NCBI GenBank assembly: GCA_047616325.1
Contig: JBLHGN010000125.1
Location: forward strand, 1-9,836
Origin: JBLHGN01 sp047616325
Lineage (GTDB): Bacteria; Pseudomonadota; Gammaproteobacteria; Pseudomonadales; Cellvibrionaceae
DNA: 9,836 bases
Reading direction: 5' to 3'
The notes beneath the pieces are model-generated. The model worked only from the letters and a program-made list of their open reading frames with translations. It made no database searches and had not been told where the DNA came from. Positions 1-6,392 of the stretch are shown here, one piece after another (the stretch's first letter is position 1; every line of letters begins with the position of its first letter). The translations under genes were made by a program, and so were the position numbers.

Positions 1-1
1 T

Positions 2-430
2 TATTTTGAAAGGCAACGCCGCAGTAAACACCTAGAACCCTTTCAGATGTTACCCGGCCAGTATCTCTGTGCCATTGACGGTGTTTATCATCACACCTCA
101 GATCATATACATTGCGAAAAATGCCTCTCCAGAACCCACAAAAACGGCACAGTCACCTACCACCATGCCGTACTGCAAGGGGCGTTCACGCACCCTGACA
201 AAAAACAGGTTATCCCTGTTATGCCGGAGCCTATTGCGAACGCTGATGGCGCTCGCAAGCAAGACTGTGAAATCAATGCGGCCAAGCGATTTATTAAACA
301 TTTAAAAAGAGATCATCCGCGATTGGGTATTATCGTTGTCGGTGATGGCTTGTTCTCCAAGGCCCCGATGATAGACGCGGTATTACGTGAAAAAATGAAT
401 TTTCTGTTTGTTGCCAAGCCGCCAAAGTAG
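2..430 (+). pseudogene. DDE transposase fragment (3' truncated, open at left edge)
   Basis: The reading frame is open from base 2, so the 5' part lies outside the window; the first internal ATG is at 47. The protein resembles the catalytic core of IS4-like DDE transposases: an IDG motif carrying the first Asp (codon 77-79), a paired-Cys HCEKC, a KQDCEINAAKRF block, and GDGLFSK carrying the second Asp (codon 344-346). Similarity seems to stop at FVAKP near base 420, then a stop codon at 428 ends the frame, so the region with the catalytic Glu is missing. It is followed directly by a fragment of an unrelated transposition gene, so this is a dead remnant. The exact IS family cannot be fixed by eye. 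Confidence 0.8.
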
Positions 431-444
431 TTGACGTCTAATAT

Positions 445-765
445 GTGGGGTTGCCGCAACTCAAACACACCTTGTCACGAGCGCCTAATGCAACCCTGGC
501 TAGCCGAATACACGCACGCGTGCACCTGGATCCGATGCACAGCGTCGAGCTCTTTAGAGAACTAATCTCACACGGGTTTGAAAGTGTAGGGGGTCGTCAA
601 ACATTACTGTCAGACTCAGGGATTGAATTATTGCGTCAAGCCTCGCAAGGCAAACCACATCAAGCGGGGCAGCTGTTAAAAACAGCTTTACGTTTAGCGA
701 CAAGCAAAGGGATAAATCATTTGCCGGATGACCTCATACTGGAATCGGTTGAGGGCTTGAGATGA
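445..765 (+). pseudogene. C-terminal fragment of ExeA/TniB-type transposition AAA ATPase
   Basis: The 106-residue frame begins with VGLPQLKHTL, the usual sequence just after the AAA core in ExeA-like ATPases encoded beside DDE transposases. It continues with the sensor-2/lid part: ARVHLDPM, then a LLSDSGIELLRQASQGKP block and a helical tail. The Walker A and B motifs are absent, and an in-frame TAA at 439-441 closes the frame upstream, so only the last third or so of a typical 260-280-residue protein remains. If translated it would start at GTG 445, but it cannot be a working ATPase. Its stop overlaps the next start as ATGA at 762-765. Assignment to the ATPase family is by remembered motif similarity. 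Confidence 0.7.
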
Positions 766-968
766 GCGATGAAAAAACACTCAAGATTACGCTACCGCTG
801 TTATCTCCACCACAGGCGATAATTTTATCGGATTGTTTGTTTGCCCTGGCCCATCAATTAGAACTCGACTACGCCGATGAAATACGCTCTCTGAGACAGG
901 CCGCTAGAAATGGGACCGATGACCCACAGAATTTATCTGCTGATGGCAATAACGACTTAATAGAATAA
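762..968 (+). CDS. small transposon-associated protein, unknown function
   Basis: This 68-residue protein starts at ATG 762 inside an ATGA overlap with the ATPase fragment, the usual sign of translational coupling in an ancestral operon. It has a hydrophobic/amphipathic middle (SPPQAIILSDCLFALAHQL) followed by a charged helix (YADEIRSLRQAARN) and an acidic tail; there is no signal peptide and no recognisable domain. Its length and position fit the small accessory frames that follow ATPase genes in some transposons. I do not recognise a function. It appears intact, but its upstream partners are truncated, so expression is doubtful. Confidence 0.5.
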   Translation: MSDEKTLKITLPLLSPPQAIILSDCLFALAHQLELDYADEIRSLRQAARNGTDDPQNLSADGNNDLIE

Positions 969-1288
969 TATAATTTAGACCGTGGGGTCACCTGCAATGG
1001 GTGGTTCTACGGCTGGCACTCAAGCATGTCGACTCTCTTCCTTATCAACCCATCGATATTCCTTACAAGGTGTTTACGTCGTGAAGGTGGGCAGAGAGAT
1101 GGAGGTGCCGGTTTGGCGCCGATTAACTTGTAGGGGAGCTTTGCCATGGCAACAAAATAGCTTTAGAACGATTCACCTTTACGAGGAAATTATTAAAACA
1201 AGCGAGCCTATGGTCTGATCGTCCCACCTAAAATAGCTTGAAGCAAACTCTCCAAAATTACTCGGTACGTTACAGTAATGAGGAAAGA
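969..1288. other. 320-bp gap with no supported gene
   Basis: The gap lies between the transposon remnant and the leftward signalling cluster. An open frame on the plus strand (GTG 982 to 1218, 78 codons) and a basic 46-codon frame on the minus strand (ATG at 1147 to stop at 1007) overlap one another; neither has a convincing ribosome site or a recognisable product. The outer end of the old ATPase-bearing transposon should fall here, but I could not find a matching terminal repeat. Confidence 0.4.
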
Positions 1289-1294
1289 TTACTG
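1273..1294 (-). terminator. hairpin at the 3' end of the exported-protein gene
   Basis: A perfect 7-bp stem (CAGTAAT / ATTACTG) with an 8-base loop covers the stop codon of the leftward gene ending at 1289. There is no T run after it on the minus strand, so it is not a classical intrinsic terminator; it may be a 3'-end stabilising hairpin or may be chance. Confidence 0.25.
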
Positions 1295-1933
1295 ATCAAC
1301 TTTTCTTGTGCGAACTACCAATGAAACATTTTCATCGGCAGTTATATTACAGCGAGTCCTGTAATGCAGCGCTTTGCCGTACATATCCTTAGCATCAAAT
1401 TCAAGCGTAAATACTGCGCCTTTTGCTTCATATACATCTGGTTCTGGAGGGTAGTCACTAATCCACCTAACACCATCCATCAGTCCGATTTTGCTGTTTA
1501 GCTCTTTTTCACAGAGTTGCCATAAATATTGTTTTGTTGCTTCTTCTGCAGCGACACGCTGTTTTTCTTCTTCAATTTTCTGAAGTTCAAGCTCTTCGGC
1601 TGTTGGAGGAAGCTGTACAACGACTTTGGTGGTAAGTGTTTCCATAGTGAGGCCATCTACTAGCTCGTTGTAGGTTAAGCCGCTTGCTTGACGACAAAGA
1701 AATCGATAGATGGGTTGCTCTGTAGTACTTTTTTCTAAATCCAGAGTGCCACGCAAAATCGTCACACAACGATCCAGCACTTCGGCTGCGGCCGCGGCTT
1801 CTTTAAGACTTAGGAATAAGGTACTGTATTTTGTAGGAAGCCATAAACGGGAGTCATCCAATGCATAAACGTTGGATGACGCCAGGCTCAAGCCAATGAG
1901 CAGCGAATTAACGTATTTTCTGTATTTTGCCAA
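1289..1933 (-). CDS. exported coiled-coil protein with four cysteines, unknown function
   Basis: The 214-residue protein has a clear Sec signal peptide: basic start (AKYRKY), hydrophobic core (LLIGLSLASS) and a cleavage site after VYA at about residue 24, so the mature part should be periplasmic. An Ala-rich helix lies at 44-52 and a charged coiled coil (EELELQKIEEEKQRVAAEEA) at 113-132. Four Cys at 56, 80, 141 and 195 could form two disulfides. The C-terminal part (about 138-210) looks like a small beta-rich periplasmic domain. The start must be TTG at 1933, because a TGA in frame sits just before it and the signal peptide needs this N-terminus. The first 26 bases overlap the end of the PilZ gene, so translation is probably coupled. 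I do not recognise the family. Confidence 0.75.
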   Translation of the reverse strand: MAKYRKYVNSLLIGLSLASSNVYALDDSRLWLPTKYSTLFLSLKEAAAAAEVLDRCVTILRGTLDLEKSTTEQPIYRFLCRQASGLTYNELVDGLTMETLTTKVVVQLPPTAEELELQKIEEEKQRVAAEEATKQYLWQLCEKELNSKIGLMDGVRWISDYPPEPDVYEAKGAVFTLEFDAKDMYGKALHYRTRCNITADENVSLVVRTRKVDQ

Positions 1934-2582
1934 AGGTCATCGCATTAAAGATAAATCCAAATAACACCAATAGATCTTCCTCTGCGCCTTCTCGAAATTC
2001 GACACCGTATACATAACACTTGTCTGATTTCTTTTTTTCCATACGAATAACTCCTTTTATGGCTAATAGACGCCGAATACTTCCCACGATGAATTTACCT
2101 TTTAGAACAACTTCATCGTTAACACTTCCAAGTGGTTCAAAAAGCTCCACTCCAGCTCCCGCCGTGCTTATATCAGAAATACGACCCGCCACACCAATTT
2201 GTTTACCGGTCGTTGTATTTGAAGCCAGTACGGGAAGAGAGACATTGACTCGACTTGCCTTACGAACTTGTTTTAACTTTATGTCTTTCGGGTAATCCAC
2301 GTAGACCATAAACATGGGGACTTCAGATATAAATAAAACAACACAAGAAAATACAGCGAGCGCGTCGGAGAGCATTACTCGAAAAATCACCGCATCACCC
2401 GCCGAAATAGCCGGAAACACACCTGAATCGGACGTGGTCATAATAAGGCTCTCCCCAGGAATTGCGCCCACGAGCACCACATCAAAGAACGCCTTTTCAG
2501 AGGAATGCTTTGGCATAATTTGAACAACTTGTCCCATCTTTATGTCAAGGTCTTCGAAAATTGTCGGTTTGTACTGGCTCAT
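1908..2582 (-). CDS. YcgR-like PilZ-domain c-di-GMP receptor
   Basis: The 224-residue cytoplasmic protein has two parts. Residues 10-95 look like the N-terminal YcgR-type barrel, beginning with DIKMGQVVQIMP. Residues 102-215 form a PilZ domain with both c-di-GMP-binding motifs intact: RxxxR as RKASR (107-111) and DxSxxG as DISTAG (137-142). A TDSG-like turn and a YVYGVEF strand (190-196) fit the fold. YcgR proteins act as flagellar brakes or other c-di-GMP effectors, but no flagellar gene is nearby, so the target is open. The ATG at 2582 lacks a strong ribosome site. The exported-protein gene downstream overlaps it by 26 bases, and a cyclic-nucleotide-binding protein is encoded 237 bp upstream on the same strand. 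Confidence 0.88.
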   Translation of the reverse strand: MSQYKPTIFEDLDIKMGQVVQIMPKHSSEKAFFDVVLVGAIPGESLIMTTSDSGVFPAISAGDAVIFRVMLSDALAVFSCVVLFISEVPMFMVYVDYPKDIKLKQVRKASRVNVSLPVLASNTTTGKQIGVAGRISDISTAGAGVELFEPLGSVNDEVVLKGKFIVGSIRRLLAIKGVIRMEKKKSDKCYVYGVEFREGAEEDLLVLFGFIFNAMTFGKIQKIR

Positions 2583-2647
2583 ACGATGGAGTTTTTAGCT
2601 TAGTTAAAAAGGAGTATTGAAAGGGCGCTCACTTGAATAATAGCAGA

Positions 2648-2675
2648 TAAATAGATTTAAGCCGAAAAGTGTCAA
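2648..2675 (-). promoter_or_regulatory. putative promoter of the PilZ gene
   Basis: Read on the minus strand, a perfect TTGACA (2675-2670) is followed after 16 bases by TATTTA (2653-2648), a weak -10. This would put the transcript start near 2641 and give a leader of about 60 bases before the ATG at 2582. The -35 is consensus; the -10 is only 3 of 6. Confidence 0.4.
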
Positions 2676-2684
2676 TTTTGACAC
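2669..2684. promoter_or_regulatory. 16-bp palindrome, candidate operator over the -35 box
   Basis: GTGTCA-ATTT-TGACAC is a perfect 6+6 inverted repeat with a 4-base centre. It covers the consensus -35 of the putative PilZ promoter. Its half-site (TGTCA..TGACA) is of the general type bound by CRP/FNR-family dimers, but the spacing does not match E. coli CRP sites. The regulator cannot be named from this sequence. Confidence 0.4.
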
Positions 2685-2819
2685 CCCCCCAACAGTGTAT
2701 AAACAGGCCGAAAAACCAAAGTATAATTTCGTAGAGCAGAAACGGTGCGCACAGGCCTGGCCCACACTAGCAATCGTTTTGGGAGACATTTAGCTGCGCG
2801 CCCATATCACACAAGGCCT

Positions 2820-3512
2820 TTAGCCAAGAGCGTTTATTGAGTCAGAATCCATATCGTTGCGCGGTGAATTGCTAAAGTGATTAAACTCGTCGTTCCAGTT
2901 TAAAAGTAAGCGTGCTAACTCACGCGCTTGCATATCGAGATTCTGTAACTCCTCTAGAGTATCTTTTGCTCCAGTGTACAATTTAACCTTGCGGTGGGAA
3001 GAAGCAAATGGCTTATCGGGATGAGACACACGATAAACCTCAAGTTTCCAACGCAGATTGTGCACCATATTTCGGTAGTAGATAAGTTTAGTCGCCAATG
3101 TTATTGGGTGCTTATCTTGTAATTGGCCAAAAACCTGAAAACTCGTAGCAAAAACCAATATCTTTTTAGAGTTTGAATCCGCCACAACCGTAGCTGTACG
3201 CTGGTGGTCGAATAACACGGCCAAATCACCAAAGACTTCACCTGGAGTAATGTAATTTACAATGGCGCAATTTTCACCGCCGTTTCCAGATCGAACTTCC
3301 AGCTGTCCTTTTAAAAGAAAATATAACCATTCCTCTTTGTGTCCTTTTTCTAATATCACTTCACCGGGGCGATATTCGATTACTCGTGAATGCCGCATCA
3401 ATATATCGAACTGATATTGGTCAAGAGCTTTTACAGACCGATAAAAGGGTATTGCAAATAGCAATTTATCCAATGATTCTTGAGGGTACTTTGTTAATGG
3501 CTGGACTTCCAT
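2820..3512 (-). CDS. cyclic nucleotide-binding-domain protein without DNA-binding domain
   Basis: In this 230-residue protein, residues 15-135 form a CRP-like cNMP-binding beta barrel: YRPGEVILEKGHKEEWLYFL at 47-66, then the phosphate-binding cassette GDLAVLFDHQRTATV (95-109). The cassette keeps the Arg (105) and Thr that hold the cyclic phosphate, with Asp96 where Glu is more common. The C-terminal part (136-230) is helical and hydrophilic; it shows no winged-helix motif, so this is not a CRP-type transcription factor. It may sense cAMP or cGMP and pass the signal by protein contact. The ATG at 3512 has only a weak upstream GGG. It is the first gene of the leftward cluster ahead of the PilZ gene, suggesting linked second-messenger roles. 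Confidence 0.82.
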   Translation of the reverse strand: MEVQPLTKYPQESLDKLLFAIPFYRSVKALDQYQFDILMRHSRVIEYRPGEVILEKGHKEEWLYFLLKGQLEVRSGNGGENCAIVNYITPGEVFGDLAVLFDHQRTATVVADSNSKKILVFATSFQVFGQLQDKHPITLATKLIYYRNMVHNLRWKLEVYRVSHPDKPFASSHRKVKLYTGAKDTLEELQNLDMQARELARLLLNWNDEFNHFSNSPRNDMDSDSINALG

Positions 3513-3682
3513 AATTGAACCCGAAGTTTAAGTTTTTCATTTGTTGAGGTATTGCTTCATTTTAACTCTGAGATGCAAACACCGTAAGACCTTTTGCCTT
3601 CCCCCCTCGCCATTTCGTACCATGGCCACTATCGGGCTTTAATCGGCTAATTTCAGCCACACGTACAGACCAAACACGAATA

Positions 3683-3840
3683 GTGCCCGCCCATAAATGG
3701 CTCGTCACGAGGGGAAATTGAAATGGACAGGCTTGCATCACTAGATACAGGCGTTTGTTTATTCCAAACAACTACATCTAGTGGCGTGAAGATGGCCGTT
3801 TAAACTACACCGCAGCAGAGCCCTGCTTGTGGATGGGCAC
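3683..3840. mobile_element. 158-bp MITE-like element
   Basis: The left end GTGCCCGCCCATAAATGGCT (3683-3702) and the inverted right end (3821-3840, read inward as GTGCCCATCCACAAGC) form imperfect terminal repeats starting with the same six bases. Both ends are flanked by TA (3681-3682 and 3841-3842), which could be a 2-bp target duplication. The left end matches the terminal repeat of the insertion sequence at 9167 at 18 of 20 positions. The inside has no gene but holds a large hairpin. This is the build of a non-autonomous element moved by a related transposase. It could instead be an internally deleted IS copy. Confidence 0.6.
3736..3786. repeat. internal hairpin of the MITE-like element
   Basis: The arms contain a perfect CACTAGAT / ATCTAGTG pair (3739-3746 with 3776-3783) and an inner GTTTG / CAAAC pair around a TTTATTC loop, separated by small internal loops. 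Overall about 16 of 22 positions pair. It is placed near the centre of the element, as in many MITEs that form cruciforms. Confidence 0.55.
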
Positions 3841-3869
3841 TAGCTACAAGCTTATAGACATAATAATAG

Positions 3870-3889
3870 AAAAACGCTCCGATTGAGCG
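3870..3889 (-). terminator. leftward intrinsic terminator with no assigned gene
   Basis: On the minus strand the sequence reads CGCTC-AATCG-GAGCG followed by TTTTT, a 5-bp GC-rich stem with a T run, as in Rho-independent terminators. No leftward gene is found directly upstream of it (4400-5647 is a rightward gene), so it may end an unannotated leftward RNA or be a relic. Confidence 0.45.
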
Positions 3890-4106
3890 AACTTTAGCCA
3901 CAGTTTTCAAGTTTGGTGTATACGTTTTGTCTATTTGCAATCGGCGTCACCTTTTTGCATAGGCTTTTTCGTTCGACACACGCATTTGTGCGGTTTGGCT
4001 ATATTTCTTATCTCGACGTCAAAACACATTACCGGCCCCTCAAAAAATACAACAAACCCCCAATGAACACCTATAAACCGCAATTATTCCTACCTGTTGT
4101 TTTCAC

Positions 4107-4133
4107 CAACCTAACTTTGCTGTAAAGTTAGTT
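4107..4133. repeat. inverted repeat (hairpin) without T run
   Basis: CAAC(C)TAACTTT and AAAGTTAGTTG pair over 11 bp with one bulged C around a 5-base loop GCTGT. Neither strand has a following T run, so a plain terminator is unlikely. The role is unknown. Confidence 0.4.
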
Positions 4134-4331
4134 GATAAATGACCCTAGACTTGTGGCCTTCTGATTGCGATTATTTAGCTATACTTACGGAAACACTTAC
4201 AAGACAAAGTTCTAAGGTTGATAATAAATAGACGACTTTAACTAGCAGCAATGACTGCATTGTCTCGTGCATTCGCAAAATTTTAGCTATTTAAGGTCAT
4301 AAATCCAGCGTTTTCTGCCGCATAACTCGAA

Positions 4332-4360
4332 TTGTACGCCTACGCGCCAGCTACTAGAAT
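4332..4360 (+). promoter_or_regulatory. putative promoter of the chalcone-isomerase/TonB gene
   Basis: TTGTAC (4332-4337, 3 of 6) is separated by exactly 17 bases from TAGAAT (4355-4360, 5 of 6 to the sigma-70 -10). The start of transcription would be near 4367, giving a leader of about 45 bases. Confidence 0.45.
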
Positions 4361-4411
4361 AACGTAAATATACATATTTAGTTAAGATAAAATAACGCAA
4401 TGGGAACTCCT

Positions 4412-5647
4412 ATGCCGACAACAAACCCTCTTACTACCGCCTACCGAAAGACCTTCGTTACCCTATTTTCGATTGCATTTGTGTTATTTAATACCAAGTT
4501 GCTCGCCGACCCCCTGCTAAATGGCGTCGCTACCCACTCTGAGCTGGGCAATGAACAGTTTATCGCGGGTCTTTACACTTCGTCGCTATCAAACACGGCC
4601 AACTCGATACTGCTCGCGCAGGAAGACAAGCGTCTTCAGGTGCGGGTCTTAGCCGACAGACTATCGTCTAGACGCTTTCGGCGCATGTGGATTGAAGGTA
4701 TTGCCATTAATACGGCACCGATAGAACTGGCAAAACAGGCCAAGAATATGGCAGCCTTTAGTAATATGCTAAAGATTAAATTAATCGAAGGAGACATTTT
4801 CACTGTCGATAGAAGTTTTGAAGGTGTGAAGGTATCGCTGAATGGCTCCAGCTTAGGAGAAGTCGACGATACCAAATTTTTTGACCTACTTTTGCGCACT
4901 TGGATTGGCCCAGTGCCACTATCCACAGATTTCAGGAAAGACTTGTTGGCTGCAGGAGTAGTAAAACCAGGCCCTCTCGTCCGCTTCGAATCCACTAGGC
5001 CATCCGACGAACGTATCGCGGCTATCCGACAAGGCTTGGAAGCAAGAAACAAAGAGCTCAAACCCGCACCAGGAGTACCCGTTATAGAGCAAGAAACAGT
5101 AAAGATAGACGTGCCAAACATCGACACCGGCAATATTGCATTGCCTGCGCCTACCGTAGATATACCAAAACCAAACATCGCAGACACTGAAGGCGTTGAG
5201 GTCAAAGAAACAAAATCCAAGGCTAAGGCTCCTATAAAACAACCCCTTCAAAAAGTGGCGCTAGTGCCAACACAGGAAGAGCTAGACGACAGCATTTTTG
5301 ATGAGGAAGAAGAAGAAGGCGAAGAATTAACTGCCGAAAGCCTACTGAAAGAGCAGCTCTACTACACCCAACTGGCTAAATACACCAACAAGTATTTAAA
5401 ATACCCACAAAGGGCGTGGAACCGAGGACGTGAAGGCAACATTCGCGTGCGCGTTACCATCGATAGAAAAGGAAAGGTAAAAAAGGTCGAATTATTAGAG
5501 GAAGCGGTGTACAACGCGCTCAATAAAGAGGCCAAGTCCTCCGTATCTCGCGCCAGCCCCTACCCCCAGATTCCGGATGATATTAAGGGCGAGGAGTACA
5601 CATTCACTTTTAGAATCGTATTCAAGATTACTGTGCCTGAGAAATAG
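4412..5647 (+). CDS. exported chalcone-isomerase-like / TonB C-terminal domain fusion protein
   Basis: Two ATGs compete. The one at 4412 (411 aa) is preceded by GGGAA at a 5-base spacing and is preferred over 4400 (415 aa). Numbering from 4400: a signal peptide or membrane anchor lies at about 17-36 (TFVTLFSIAFVLF, possible cleavage after LLA). A chalcone-isomerase-like domain follows (about 38-187; ALYTSS-like GLYTSS, RRFRRMWIEG, FTVDRSFEGVKVSLNG, LLRTWIGPVPLS). Next comes a Pro-rich, Lys-rich then very acidic linker (188-318, with EEEEEGEE) and a TonB C-terminal domain (about 320-412; KYPQRAW, GNIRVRVTIDRKGKVKKVEL, SPYPQIP). TonB C-domains bind outer-membrane TonB boxes or peptidoglycan; bacterial chalcone-isomerase-like proteins are mostly of unknown function. 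No ExbB/ExbD gene is nearby and the TonB SxxxH anchor motif is not seen, so energy transduction is doubtful. Confidence 0.82.
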   Translation: MPTTNPLTTAYRKTFVTLFSIAFVLFNTKLLADPLLNGVATHSELGNEQFIAGLYTSSLSNTANSILLAQEDKRLQVRVLADRLSSRRFRRMWIEGIAINTAPIELAKQAKNMAAFSNMLKIKLIEGDIFTVDRSFEGVKVSLNGSSLGEVDDTKFFDLLLRTWIGPVPLSTDFRKDLLAAGVVKPGPLVRFESTRPSDERIAAIRQGLEARNKELKPAPGVPVIEQETVKIDVPNIDTGNIALPAPTVDIPKPNIADTEGVEVKETKSKAKAPIKQPLQKVALVPTQEELDDSIFDEEEEEGEELTAESLLKEQLYYTQLAKYTNKYLKYPQRAWNRGREGNIRVRVTIDRKGKVKKVELLEEAVYNALNKEAKSSVSRASPYPQIPDDIKGEEYTFTFRIVFKITVPEK

Positions 5648-5684
5648 TCTCATTGCATTCCATTTACTTTTATTTCTACCTCCC

Positions 5685-5716
5685 CTCTGCTGCAGACAAG
5701 GTTGACTGCAACAGAG
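5685..5716. terminator. hairpin between convergent genes
   Basis: CTCTGCTGCAG and CTGCAACAGAG pair over 11 positions with one mismatch around a 10-base loop, between the stops of the two convergent genes at 5647 and 5804. There is no T run on either side, so it may slow or protect both transcripts rather than terminate by the intrinsic route. Confidence 0.35.
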
Positions 5717-5803
5717 AGGCTCTCGTGGCGAGGCTAGTTTGAGCCCACAGTTATATCGACTATGTACGTAAAGCCCGCTTATTTACGCTTGCGAATATGG
5801 CAG

Positions 5804-6364
5804 CTATTGCCTTGAAGCCAAATCCTCTAGCCTTGCAAGAATCACCTTTCGGATATCTTGCAGCGCCATCTCCGACATTCTCCCCATACTAGTCAATACC
5901 AATGAATGCATATGTAAGCAAGGGGTTTCAGTATCTAATTCGCGTAGATCCCCTTTCACAAGAACAGGCAAAAATGGGCGGTCTGGCGGACGCTTTCGAT
6001 TAATTAAATTAAGACCTACCTCCAGCGGCACTTTCCTATACTCCGCTTTAACTCGCTTCAAAGGAATAACCATATTCAAACGACCCCGCGGGTCATTGGG
6101 GTCGGCGGGCACTAACAAAAGCCCGGTCGGCCTAGCCGCAGCCTCGGGAATACCATGAAATGTATCGTGGTGGGCATAAGGATTTGGCAATATTACCAAT
6201 TTTCTATTTTCCTCCTTTGGGAAAAATATATTGTAGTTGGTGTATAACTGCTCAACTGAACCGGAATAGACGCAGAGTTTATTCTCGAAGCCCATCACGA
6301 AGTTTTGCGCATGCTGTTTGCGATTAAATTTATCGAGATCCCAAACTAGATCTTTGTTTTTCAT
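5804..6364 (-). CDS. unidentified 186-aa cytoplasmic protein
   Basis: The frame is open up to a GTG at 6466, but the first 34 residues look non-coding. The ATG at 6364 has GGA six bases upstream, so it is the chosen start. The protein has no signal peptide or membrane segment. The N-terminal 50 residues are polar. The middle has hydrophobic strands (RKLVILPNPYAHHDTF 54-69, TGLLLVPADP 80-89, RLNMVIPLKRV 95-105), and the end is FLPVLVKGDLRELD (131-144) then a helix GRMSEMALQDIRKVILARLE (161-180). The order of these strands and the final helix recall the PemK/MazF/CcdB fold, but this is only a pattern impression and no antitoxin gene adjoins it. It stands alone, convergent with the TonB-domain gene. 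Confidence 0.7.
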   Translation of the reverse strand: MKNKDLVWDLDKFNRKQHAQNFVMGFENKLCVYSGSVEQLYTNYNIFFPKEENRKLVILPNPYAHHDTFHGIPEAAARPTGLLLVPADPNDPRGRLNMVIPLKRVKAEYRKVPLEVGLNLINRKRPPDRPFLPVLVKGDLRELDTETPCLHMHSLVLTSMGRMSEMALQDIRKVILARLEDLASRQ

Positions 6365-6386
6365 AGAGAATCCGCAACTAAACCTG

Positions 6387-6392
6387 AGTATA
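6387..6392 (-). promoter_or_regulatory. possible -10 box for the 186-aa gene
   Basis: On the minus strand TATACT (5 of 6 to TATAAT) lies 22 bases before the ATG at 6364, giving a leader of about 15 bases. No good -35 is seen at the right spacing. Confidence 0.25.

Larger units (their letters stand above)
3842..4331. other. non-coding stretch before the chalcone-isomerase/TonB gene
   Basis: There is no supported gene here. A 70-codon plus frame (3913-4125) lacks a ribosome site and any familiar motif. The stretch contains the leftward terminator at 3870-3889 and an inverted repeat at 4107-4133, listed separately. Confidence 0.5.

Noticed and set aside
1007..1147. 46-codon basic minus-strand frame beginning MAKLPYKLIG
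   Set aside because: It is short, lies in transposon debris, has no ribosome site and nothing I can recognise. It could be a gene remnant but cannot be supported.
982..1218. 78-codon plus-strand frame starting with GTG
   Set aside because: It has no ribosome site and no known motif, and it overlaps a competing minus-strand frame (1007-1147). It is probably chance.
2604..2789. 61-codon minus-strand frame between the two signalling genes
   Set aside because: It spans the putative promoter and palindrome of the PilZ gene, with a Cys/Phe-rich composition unlike a real protein.
3913..4125. 70-codon plus-strand frame
   Set aside because: It has no ribosome site and odd aromatic-rich composition, and its end falls inside the inverted repeat.
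4636..5251. Long antisense frames inside the chalcone-isomerase/TonB gene
   Set aside because: They are shadows of the real gene, which has clear domains, a ribosome site and a promoter.
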